A stretch of 53,427 nucleotides of DNA from positions 1 to 53,427 of the forward strand of contig CALGAR010000113.1 in NCBI GenBank assembly GCA_937959285.1, in the 5' to 3' direction. This DNA is from an uncultured Bryobacterales bacterium. Lineage in GTDB: Bacteria; Acidobacteriota; Terriglobia; Bryobacterales; Bryobacteraceae. Below are positions 41,780 to 48,875 of the stretch, in pieces (positions within the stretch are counted from its first letter, which is position 1; every line of letters begins with the position of its first letter). The position numbers were made by a program, and so were the translations under genes. The notes below the pieces were generated by a model. That model ran no database searches. It was given only the letters and a program-made list of their open reading frames with translations, and was not told where the DNA came from.

Positions 41780-42826
41780 ATGTTTAAGGGCTTTCAAAAA
41801 CCAAAGCGGCTGGTAGCCAACACCGAGACGCTCAATGACCGCTATGGCATGTTTACCGCGCAGCCGTTCGAGCGCGGGTTCGGTACCACCATCGGAACCG
41901 GCCTTCGGCGCGTGCTGTTGAGCTCCATCGAAGGCGCTGCCATTACCGCAGTCCGAATCGAGGGCGTCGCCCACGAGTTCAGCTCCATTCCGGGCGTCGT
42001 GGAGGATGCCACGGATATCATCCTCAACCTCAAGCAGGTACCTTTCAAGATGACGGGCGATGGTATACGTACCGCCCGGCTGCGCGTGGAACAACCTGGT
42101 GAAGTACTGAGCGGACAAATCGAGACGGACCACGATGTCGAAGTGCTCGACCGCAATCTGCATATTGCGACCGTCAGCGAAGGCGGCAAGTTGAATGTGG
42201 AGATGCGGCTGAAGGTCGGCCGGGGCTACGTCGGCGCTGACCGGAACTTTGATGAAGACCTGCCGCTCGGCTACATTCCGATTGACTCGGTTCACTCTCC
42301 GGTTCGCAAGGTCAACTTCACCGTCGAGGCGGCGCGTCTTGGCCAGATGACGGACTACGACAAACTAACGTTGGAAGTCTGGACAAATGGCGCCATTTCT
42401 CCGCAGGATGCGATTGGGCAGGCCGCGAAGCTGCTGAAGGATCACATGACGATCTTCATCAACTTCGAGGAGCTGCCGGAGGCTCCGGAGGAGCCGATGG
42501 AGCGCGGTGTCAGCCAGATGAACGAAGTGCTGAACCGGTCCGTCGAAGAGCTCGAACTCAGCGTTCGCTCCTACAATTGTCTGAAGAACGCCAACATTCA
42601 GACCATCGGCGACCTCGTGCAGAAGACGGAAGCCGAGATGCTCCGTACCAAGAACTTCGGCCGCAAGTCGCTGAACGAGATCAAAGAGATTCTGGCCGGG
42701 CTCGGTCTTCAGTTCGGTATGAAGCTGGATGCGCAGGGGCGGCTGATTACGCCTCCTGGCAGCGTTCCGGTTCCACCTCCTGCTGCCCATGAACCTGCCG
42801 GCGACGAGCTAGGCGAGATCGAATAA
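41780..42826 (+). CDS. rpoA: RNA polymerase alpha subunit
   Basis: A 348-residue subunit. The N-terminal domain has FEPxxRGFGTTIGTGLRRVLLSSIEGAAI-type assembly motifs (here PFERGFGTTIGTGLRRVLLSS) and the C-terminal domain has two helix-hairpin motifs: LELSVRSYNCLKNANIQTIGDL and KNFGRKSLNEIKEILAGLGL. The tail beyond about residue 320 is Pro-rich and acidic. It sits between rpsD and rplQ, as expected. Confidence 0.98.
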   Translation: MFKGFQKPKRLVANTETLNDRYGMFTAQPFERGFGTTIGTGLRRVLLSSIEGAAITAVRIEGVAHEFSSIPGVVEDATDIILNLKQVPFKMTGDGIRTARLRVEQPGEVLSGQIETDHDVEVLDRNLHIATVSEGGKLNVEMRLKVGRGYVGADRNFDEDLPLGYIPIDSVHSPVRKVNFTVEAARLGQMTDYDKLTLEVWTNGAISPQDAIGQAAKLLKDHMTIFINFEELPEAPEEPMERGVSQMNEVLNRSVEELELSVRSYNCLKNANIQTIGDLVQKTEAEMLRTKNFGRKSLNEIKEILAGLGLQFGMKLDAQGRLITPPGSVPVPPPAAHEPAGDELGEIE

Positions 42827-42837
42827 GAGGAAATGCG

Positions 42838-43290
42838 ATGAGGCACAGATACGCCGGATATAAACTCAAACGGGATACAGCCGCGCGCAGGGCGCTGCTT
42901 CGCAACCTGGTCACCAGCGTCATCGAGCATGAACGGGTCATTACGACCGTGCCGAAGGCCAAGGCAGCGAAGCCGCTTGTCGACCGCATGATTACCCTTG
43001 CGAAGAAGGACACGCTGCATACTCGCCGTCAGGCGGCTGCCTTTCTCGAATCGCCCCAAGCGGTGAAGAAGCTCTTCGACAAGCTGGGTGCGAGATTCGG
43101 TCAGCGGAATGGCGGTTACACTCGTGTCGTAAAGCTCGGCAAGCACCGGAAAGGCGATGGCGCCGAACAGGCCATGATCGAACTCGTCGGCTCCCAGTTG
43201 GTGAAGCGTGCCGCGGAGCGCGCAAAACGCCGCGAAGAGCGTCTCAAGGCCATGCAACAGGGCCAGGAAGAAGAAGGCGGAGAGTCTTAG
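42838..43290 (+). CDS. rplQ: 50S ribosomal protein L17
   Basis: A 150-residue 50S protein. RHRYAGYKLKRDTAARRALLRNLVTSVIEHERVITTVPKAKAAKPLVDRMITLAKK (in segments) is the typical N-terminal half; the GGYTRVVKLGKHRKGDGAEQAMIELV part is conserved. A Glu/Gln-rich tail of about 20 residues is added beyond the fold. It is the last gene of the ribosomal cluster. Confidence 0.97.
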   Translation: MRHRYAGYKLKRDTAARRALLRNLVTSVIEHERVITTVPKAKAAKPLVDRMITLAKKDTLHTRRQAAAFLESPQAVKKLFDKLGARFGQRNGGYTRVVKLGKHRKGDGAEQAMIELVGSQLVKRAAERAKRREERLKAMQQGQEEEGGES

Positions 43291-43316
43291 GCCTCCTCTT
43301 ACAGAGGCACCAATGA

Positions 43317-43348
43317 AAAAGGCGCGGGTTGCACCACCCGCGCCTTTT
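43317..43348. terminator. Two-way intrinsic terminator
   Basis: A nine-base perfect GC stem (GGCGCGGGT at 43321-43329, ACCCGCGCC at 43336-43344) with a six-base loop, flanked by AAAA on the left and TTTT on the right. It ends the rplQ transcript and, on the other strand, the DinB-like gene that stops at 43373. This is the clearest terminator in the window. Confidence 0.9.
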
Positions 43349-43372
43349 CTGTTTCTGGCTCCGCGCGGTGCC

Positions 43373-43975
43373 TCACTTTTTGGGGAATTTGGGGTTTGCC
43401 TTCACTTCCTTGATCTGGTTCGTGTGGCGTTCCGTGTGCGCTGATAGCAGAAGGAACCACTGATAGGCGTCAAGAGTACCGAGCGCGGGGTGATCCGCAA
43501 ACCGTGTACGCAATTCGTCCTGCGTCTTGTCTATAAAGGCAATCGATTGATCGCGCCTCGTCTTGAAATGCCGGATCATTTCCTCGGGCGTTTTCCATCG
43601 GTTCGAAGGCTTCAAGAACTCCGGCGCCTGGAATTTCTGCTGACGGGATACCACAGCCTGAATCACTTTCTCATCCTTCCCTGCAACTTCGGCCTTTTTC
43701 TCAGGCGCCGCAGGTCCCGCTAATATCTGCTTGGTGATCCTGTCGAAGATTGCTTCTTCGCTGACGGTGATATGCTCCGCTACCTCCGCAATGGACCAAA
43801 CATCCGGCGCCGGCTTGAATCGCCATTGTGCTTCGGACAGCCCTGCAATCGAATCGAGGAAAAGCTTCCTCGTTGCGTGCAGATGACTCATGGCGAAGTC
43901 TCGCTCATGCTTGGTGAGCGGCTGCGCCTGGAGCCCGGCCAGACTGAGAAGAAAAAGTAGCGCGGTTTTTCGCAT
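43373..43975 (-). CDS. Exported DinB-superfamily protein
   Basis: A 200-residue protein with a signal peptide (MRKTALLFLLSLAGLQAQ). The mature part is a four-helix DinB/YfiT-like bundle: RKLFLDSIAGLSEAQWRFKPAPDVWSIAEVAEHI contains the first His, and a terminal SAHTERHTNQI contains two more, giving the usual three-His metal site. Most DinB proteins are cytoplasmic thiol transferases or of unknown function; here the enzyme would be outside the cytoplasm. GGGAGG lies about 11 bases before the ATG. It diverges from the HD-GYP gene. Confidence 0.82.
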   Translation of the reverse strand: MRKTALLFLLSLAGLQAQPLTKHERDFAMSHLHATRKLFLDSIAGLSEAQWRFKPAPDVWSIAEVAEHITVSEEAIFDRITKQILAGPAAPEKKAEVAGKDEKVIQAVVSRQQKFQAPEFLKPSNRWKTPEEMIRHFKTRRDQSIAFIDKTQDELRTRFADHPALGTLDAYQWFLLLSAHTERHTNQIKEVKANPKFPKK

Positions 43976-44157
43976 CTCAAAAAGCCTCCCTCAAACCTCT
44001 TCTCGAAAAAGATGTGTTATCACGAATAGCCCCATGGGAAAGATTCCTGGAGAAATTTCAGTAACAATACTTTGAATAACTGCTCTCCCAGCCTAACACC
44101 AATGGCTGATTCCGCCGATAGAACGGAAAGTTAGCGATTTTACGTAGCACCAGTTCA

Positions 44158-45282
44158 ATGGCGGTTCAGAATCCTCTAACAGCGGTTCCAATTCTCCACC
44201 CAACAGGATTGGAGTACTGGGATGACGGCTTTTTCCTGCTTGACCATCCTCCGACGGTGCTTTTGGTAGACGAGATTGAGGCGAACCGCCAGCGGATCCG
44301 ATCGATTCTCAAGACGTCACCTTACAGAATACTGGAAGTCTCCCGGCCCTCCGAGGCATTCGCCGTCCTCCTCAGCGAGAAAGTCGATCTTTTGATCGTC
44401 GACATGACGTTCCCGGAGAGTGGGAGAGTTGAGTTCTTCCGCCGCCTTAGAACCGACCGCCGGACGTGTCTGGTTCCTATCCTGATGATCACGGGCGTGC
44501 AGGGCCTCGCCAGGGATCTGGCAAGCATCGCCTCCGACGCGGATGAGTTCCTCACGAAACCCCTCGATCCCGCCGTTGTGTGCATTCGCGTTCGTGCGAT
44601 GCTGCGGAACAAACTCGCAATTGATTCCCTCGACGAAGCGGAAGCAATCCTATTCGCACTGGCCCGCGCCGTTGAGCTCCGTGACAAGGAGACCGGAGAT
44701 CATTGCGAGCGTCTGGCGAGGTACTCTGTCGCGTTGGGAGTGCGTCTGGGCTTGTCGCGGTTTCAATTGGTAGCCCTTTACCGAGGCGGATATTTGCACG
44801 ACATCGGAAAGATCTCCGTCCCCGATTCAATCCTCTTTAAGCGCAGCCGGCTCACGCCCGAAGAATGGAGGATTATGCGCAATCATACGATCCGGGGCGA
44901 AGAGATCTGCCGTCCGATGAAAAGTCTTGCGCCGATCCTGCCCATCATCCGAAACCATCACGAACGGTGGGACGGCAGCGGGTACCCGGACGGCTTGCGC
45001 GGTGAGGACATCCCCCTGCTGGCCCGCATCCTTCAGGTGGCAGACATCTATGATGCGCTGACAACGGCCAGGCCCTACAAACCAGCGTACTCGCACGACC
45101 GGGCGCTGAAAATTATGCGCGAGGAAGCGAAGCGCGGCTGGCGGGATCCGGAGCTGGTTGCGCTCTTTCGGGAAATGTTTCCCTGCCCACCTCCGCCTGC
45201 AACCGAGCCAGTTGCTGAACTGGTCGGAGTGACACCCATAAGAAAATCGCTCGACGCGATGAACCGCGAACTGCTAAAGTAG
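44158..45282 (+). CDS. REC-HD-GYP regulator (probable cyclic-di-GMP phosphodiesterase)
   Basis: A 374-residue cytoplasmic protein. Residues 32-150 are a receiver domain with acid pocket DE (residues 38-39), phospho-acceptor Asp82 in LIVDMTFPE and the switch region ITGV, with Lys in TKPLD. Residues 160-345 are an HD-GYP domain: HDIGK (His214, Asp215), the second His in RNHTIRGEEI, HHERWDGSGYPDGL with the GYP motif, and DIYDALTTARPY. All metal ligands appear present, so activity against c-di-GMP is likely. No kinase gene is next to it. Confidence 0.93.
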   Translation: MAVQNPLTAVPILHPTGLEYWDDGFFLLDHPPTVLLVDEIEANRQRIRSILKTSPYRILEVSRPSEAFAVLLSEKVDLLIVDMTFPESGRVEFFRRLRTDRRTCLVPILMITGVQGLARDLASIASDADEFLTKPLDPAVVCIRVRAMLRNKLAIDSLDEAEAILFALARAVELRDKETGDHCERLARYSVALGVRLGLSRFQLVALYRGGYLHDIGKISVPDSILFKRSRLTPEEWRIMRNHTIRGEEICRPMKSLAPILPIIRNHHERWDGSGYPDGLRGEDIPLLARILQVADIYDALTTARPYKPAYSHDRALKIMREEAKRGWRDPELVALFREMFPCPPPPATEPVAELVGVTPIRKSLDAMNRELLK

Positions 45283-45394
45283 CATTCCCTTCCTATTCGG
45301 CTTCGTGGCCAGGTGCGAGCCCGCCCCTGAATTTCCGCGAACGATGGCAGTTCAACCTTCGTATAGTTCAGGAGACGGAAAGGTAGGCTTTGGA

Positions 45395-46102
45395 ATGCGG
45401 GGAACGCGGAAGCGAGGGCTGATGGCGATGGCGCTAGTCGCCGTCATGACAGGTTGCATTCCCACGGCACGCGTCGGCGAGATGCAGACTGAATCTCGAA
45501 GCATTGACCTTGACGACGCGGAGCTCGTGCGAGCGGAAATCAGGATGACTGCGGGGCAACTGGACCTCCGCGGCGGCGCGTTGAAGCTCCTCGAGGCCGA
45601 GTTCCACTACAACGTTCCCAGCTGGAGGCCGGAGATTCGATACGAGAGAACGGGCTTTCGGGGGCAGCTTTCCGTGACGCAGCCTTCCTCGGCCCCTGTA
45701 GCGGGGTCCGCGGAAAACCGCTGGGTTCTCCTTCTCAATCCTGAGGTGCCGCTCGACCTGACCGTCGTCCTCGGTGCCGGGGAAGCGGAGCTGGACCTGG
45801 GCCGGCTGTCTCTCCGAAGCGCCAACGTGAAGGTTGGCGCGGGAAAGGTGAAGGTGGAGTTTAGCGAAACACCGAAGAAGAGCTTCGACCTCAACATCAA
45901 AGGGGGAGTCGGCGAGGCAATCGTCTATTTGCCGAGCGAAATCGGTGTCATCGCGCGCGCAAGCGGCGGCATCGGCGGGATTGAAGTGTCCAATCTGCGC
46001 AAGGAGGGCGGTGCCTGGGTAAACGAGGCCTATGGCAAGTCGAAAGTGACGCTGCGGCTGAATGTGACGGGCGGAGTGGGCTCTATCACTCTCGTTGGAT
46101 GA
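45395..46102 (+). CDS. Lipoprotein with LiaF-like (toast-rack) domain
   Basis: A 235-residue protein with a lipoprotein signal peptide ending in VMTGC (Cys21). The mature part is a repeated strand pattern ending with GGVGSITLV, and RMTAGQLDLRGGALKLLEAEFHYNV is close to the toast-rack domain found with LiaF and DUF2154. The ATG at 45395 is chosen because it gives the signal peptide and has AAGGTAGG upstream; the frame is open to a GTG at 45305. The next gene is in the same frame after the stop. Confidence 0.75.
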   Translation: MRGTRKRGLMAMALVAVMTGCIPTARVGEMQTESRSIDLDDAELVRAEIRMTAGQLDLRGGALKLLEAEFHYNVPSWRPEIRYERTGFRGQLSVTQPSSAPVAGSAENRWVLLLNPEVPLDLTVVLGAGEAELDLGRLSLRSANVKVGAGKVKVEFSETPKKSFDLNIKGGVGEAIVYLPSEIGVIARASGGIGGIEVSNLRKEGGAWVNEAYGKSKVTLRLNVTGGVGSITLVG

Positions 46103-46117
46103 TGGCTACACTGGAAT

Positions 46118-46810
46118 TTGGTTCAGATTCACCCCCTCGAAACACTGGCAGCGGAGATCGTGGCATGCCGCCGCTGCCCGCGTCTGATCGAACATTGCCA
46201 GAGGATTGCGAGAACGAAGCGGCGTGCGTATCGGGAATGGGAATACTGGGGGAAGCCTGTTCCGTCCTTTGGGGATCCGAACGCACGTCTGTTCATCCTG
46301 GGTCTTGCCCCCGCGGCCCATGGAGCCAATCGAACCGGCCGCGTTTTCACGGGGGACCGCTCGGGCGATTATTTGTACAAGGTTTTGTATCAGACGGGGT
46401 TCGCTTCGCAACCGGGGAGTTGGTCCGCGGAGGACGGTCTGGTCCTTACGGATGCCTATATTGCAGCAAGCGTTCGCTGTGCTCCGCCTGACAACAAACC
46501 AACGCCGGAGGAGTTCCGTAACTGCCGTTCCTTCGTTGAAAGGGAGCTGGAACTTTTGCCTCGATTGCAAGTCGTCGTGGCCCTGGGAAAGCTCGCCTTT
46601 GACGTTTACCTTGGAATTCTTCGCGACCGCGGCATCATTGCCAGCCGTTCAGCGTTCACCTTCGCGCACGACAGAGAACACTATATTGCTTCGGGACAGC
46701 CCCTGCTCATCTCCTCCTACCACCCAAGCCAGCAAAATACGTCTACGGGAAGGCTGACGGAACAGATGCTGCGCGACGTTTTTATTCGAGCCCGAGAGCA
46801 CCTGCGGTGA
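46118..46810 (+). CDS. Family 5 uracil-DNA glycosylase (UDGb)
   Basis: A 230-residue iron-sulfur glycosylase. Cys17 and Cys20 (CRRC), Cys121 and Cys136 fit the 4Fe-4S cluster. The active-site GLAPAAHGANRTGRVFTGD has Ala where family 1 has Asp, a family 5 feature, and the second motif SYHPSQQNT carries His202. Family 5 enzymes remove uracil and other deaminated bases. The start is TTG at 46118, the only reasonable one after the preceding stop codon in the same frame. Together with the ada-alkA/ogt pair it adds to the repair genes in the window. Confidence 0.93.
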   Translation: MVQIHPLETLAAEIVACRRCPRLIEHCQRIARTKRRAYREWEYWGKPVPSFGDPNARLFILGLAPAAHGANRTGRVFTGDRSGDYLYKVLYQTGFASQPGSWSAEDGLVLTDAYIAASVRCAPPDNKPTPEEFRNCRSFVERELELLPRLQVVVALGKLAFDVYLGILRDRGIIASRSAFTFAHDREHYIASGQPLLISSYHPSQQNTSTGRLTEQMLRDVFIRAREHLR

Positions 46811-46825
46811 CCCGTCTCGGCGCTG

Positions 46826-48133
46826 CTATCCGCGCCCGAGATAGATAAAGCGAATGAGGAACACGGCCGCCAGGACGTAGGTCAGCCAGTGCACGTTGCG
46901 AAACTCGCCCCGCAGGATTCGGAGCAGGGCATAGGCTGTAAAGCCAAACGCGAGCCCATTGGCGATGCTGAACGTCAGCGGGATGGTCGTGATCGTCAGA
47001 AATGCTGGAATGGCGATGACCGGATCCGACCAGGCGATCTCGCTTGTGTGAGAAATCATGAGAGCGCCCACGAGGATAAGAGCGGGCGCCGTGGCTGACG
47101 GTGGAATCGCGCCAAACAGCGGCGCGACGAAAAGGGCAACAAGGAAGAGCAGACCGGCAACGATGGCCGTAACTCCGGATCTTCCTCCTGCGACCACGCC
47201 CGCAGCGCTTTCTATATAGCTCACTACCGTGGAGGTTCCGGCCAGTGAACCGAACAGCGTTGCACTCGCATCCGACAGCAGGATCTGATTGAGCCTGGGA
47301 ATGCGATTCGCCTGGTCAAACAGCTTTGCCTTCTTCCCTACCCCGATGAGCGTACCAATGTTATCGAAGAGGTCGACGAACAGGAACACGAAGACAATCT
47401 CGAGCAGGCCCAGTTGAAGCGCGTCCTTCACATTGAGCTGCAACATCGTGCCGCCGAGCTCGGAGAGGCTGAAGTACCGAGGCGACCATTTCACGAGCCC
47501 GAAGGAGATCCCCACGCAGGCGGTGGCAAGGACCCCGATCAGCATAGCCGCCCGCACTCGCCAGGAAAGCAGCACTGCCGTGAGCAGCAGGCCAAAGAGG
47601 GCCAGCAGGGTGTGCGGGTTGGAAAGATCTCCCAAAGTAACCGTCGTCGAAGGGCTGGCAACGATCAATCCGGAATTGCGAAATCCGATGAGGGCAATGA
47701 AGATGCCGATTCCGACGGCGACGGCTGCGTATAGCTGAGGCGGGATGGCGGAAAGGATCAGCTGGCGAACGCCAACGACGGTAAGGAGTAGAAAGGCTAC
47801 GCCGGACAGGAATACAGCCCCGAGCGCCACTTCCCATGAGAGACCCATTCCGCCGACAACCGTGTACGTGAAGTAAGCGTTGAGGCCCATTCCCGGCGCG
47901 AGCGCGATTGGATACCTCGCCAGTACTCCCATCAGGATGCTTCCGAATGCGGCGGACAAGCACGTCGCCGCCATGACGGCCGGATAAGGCATGCCGGTCT
48001 CAGAGAGCATCGAAGGATTTACAAAGACGATGTAAGCCATCGTGACGAACGTGGTAAAACCCGCCAAAATCTCCGTTCGCCAGTCCGTTTTGAGCTTGTC
48101 GAACTCGAAATACCGTTCCAGCTGTGCGCGCAC
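46826..48133 (-). CDS. Purine permease of the NCS2/AzgA family
   Basis: A 435-residue inner-membrane transporter with 12 to 14 predicted segments. DWRTEILAGFTTFVTMAYIVFVNPSML opens it, and ALAPGMGLNAYFTYTVV, FLFVDLFDNIGTLIGVG, GTSTVVSYIESAAGV are the AzgA-like signatures (guanine/hypoxanthine or adenine carriers). The start is GTG. The gene ends 16 bases before the UDG stop on the opposite strand and diverges from the sigma factor gene. Exact purine unknown. Confidence 0.9.
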   Translation of the reverse strand: MRAQLERYFEFDKLKTDWRTEILAGFTTFVTMAYIVFVNPSMLSETGMPYPAVMAATCLSAAFGSILMGVLARYPIALAPGMGLNAYFTYTVVGGMGLSWEVALGAVFLSGVAFLLLTVVGVRQLILSAIPPQLYAAVAVGIGIFIALIGFRNSGLIVASPSTTVTLGDLSNPHTLLALFGLLLTAVLLSWRVRAAMLIGVLATACVGISFGLVKWSPRYFSLSELGGTMLQLNVKDALQLGLLEIVFVFLFVDLFDNIGTLIGVGKKAKLFDQANRIPRLNQILLSDASATLFGSLAGTSTVVSYIESAAGVVAGGRSGVTAIVAGLLFLVALFVAPLFGAIPPSATAPALILVGALMISHTSEIAWSDPVIAIPAFLTITTIPLTFSIANGLAFGFTAYALLRILRGEFRNVHWLTYVLAAVFLIRFIYLGRG

Positions 48134-48148
48134 CCCGCCAGTATACCG

Positions 48149-48174
48149 GGAACTTTCCTGGACACGGCATCGTT
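48149..48174 (+). promoter_or_regulatory. ECF-type promoter ahead of the sigma factor gene
   Basis: GGAAC at 48149-48153 and CGTT at 48171-48174 with a 17-base spacer, 42 bases before the start codon. The pattern matches the -35 AAC motif and CGT-type -10 of many ECF sigma promoters. It fits autoregulation of the operon by the sigma factor that follows. No vegetative promoter was recognised. Confidence 0.6.
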
Positions 48175-48215
48175 TCCACGAGTGCGGTTAATATTGGACT
48201 CCGAGGGCCGTCTGT

Positions 48216-48875
48216 ATGAGTGATGATGCATCGGCAGGGCAAAAAGCCGATTCAGTCCGCACCCGAGACGCGTCGGGCGGGCAGGATGGGAGGGAAGGCT
48301 TGATCATAGCGGCCCACGCTTCTGAGGCGCCAGCTGCGCCGGGCGTCCGCGAGGTTGCGGATCTGGACATCGAGGCCCTCTTCCGCGACTATCATGCGAT
48401 GGTTTTCCGGGCAGCTTATCGGGTGACCGGCAGTGCGGCGGACGCCGAGGACGTCCTCCAGACCGTGTTCCTTCGACTGGTGCGCCGTGCCTCCGATGCT
48501 GAACCAACGGTCAACGTCGAAAGCTACCTTCGGCGGGCGGCTGTGAATGCCGCCGTCGACCTCCTTCGTTCCCGCCAGGTGGCTCGCAGCGTTTCACTGG
48601 ATGACGTGGAGCCACGGGAACTGAAGCAGGACGATGTCGCATCGCCGGAACGGGCTCACAGTTCGGCGGAATTACGAGACTGGCTCCGCCGGACGATTGC
48701 CATGCTAAGCCCGCGTGCTGCCGAAATCTTCACGCTACGTTTTTTCGAGGGTAAGGAAAACCCGGAAATTGCAGAGATGCTGGGCACGACAACGTCGACT
48801 GTTGCAGTCACTTTGCACAGGACCAAAGAGCGGATCCAGAACGAGTATCGAGCATTGATGGGAGAAGGCAAATGA
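48216..48875 (+). CDS. ECF-type RNA polymerase sigma factor
   Basis: A 219-residue sigma factor. After about 50 weakly structured residues, region 2 appears (LFRDYHAMVFRAAYRVTGSAADAEDVLQTVFLRLVRR in segments), then region 4 (LSPRAAEIFTLRFFEGKENPEIAEMLGTTTSTVAVTLHRTKERI in segments). There is no region 3 domain and no C-terminal extension. GAGGG lies about eight bases before the ATG. It overlaps the anti-sigma gene by four bases (ATGA) and has an ECF-like promoter of its own. The N-terminal 50 residues are unusual for the family. Confidence 0.93.
   Translation: MSDDASAGQKADSVRTRDASGGQDGREGLIIAAHASEAPAAPGVREVADLDIEALFRDYHAMVFRAAYRVTGSAADAEDVLQTVFLRLVRRASDAEPTVNVESYLRRAAVNAAVDLLRSRQVARSVSLDDVEPRELKQDDVASPERAHSSAELRDWLRRTIAMLSPRAAEIFTLRFFEGKENPEIAEMLGTTTSTVAVTLHRTKERIQNEYRALMGEGK

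Noticed and set aside
43317..43348. A small open frame starting near 43208 and running through the terminator
   Set aside because: It is out of frame with rplQ, crosses a perfect terminator hairpin and has no plausible protein features.
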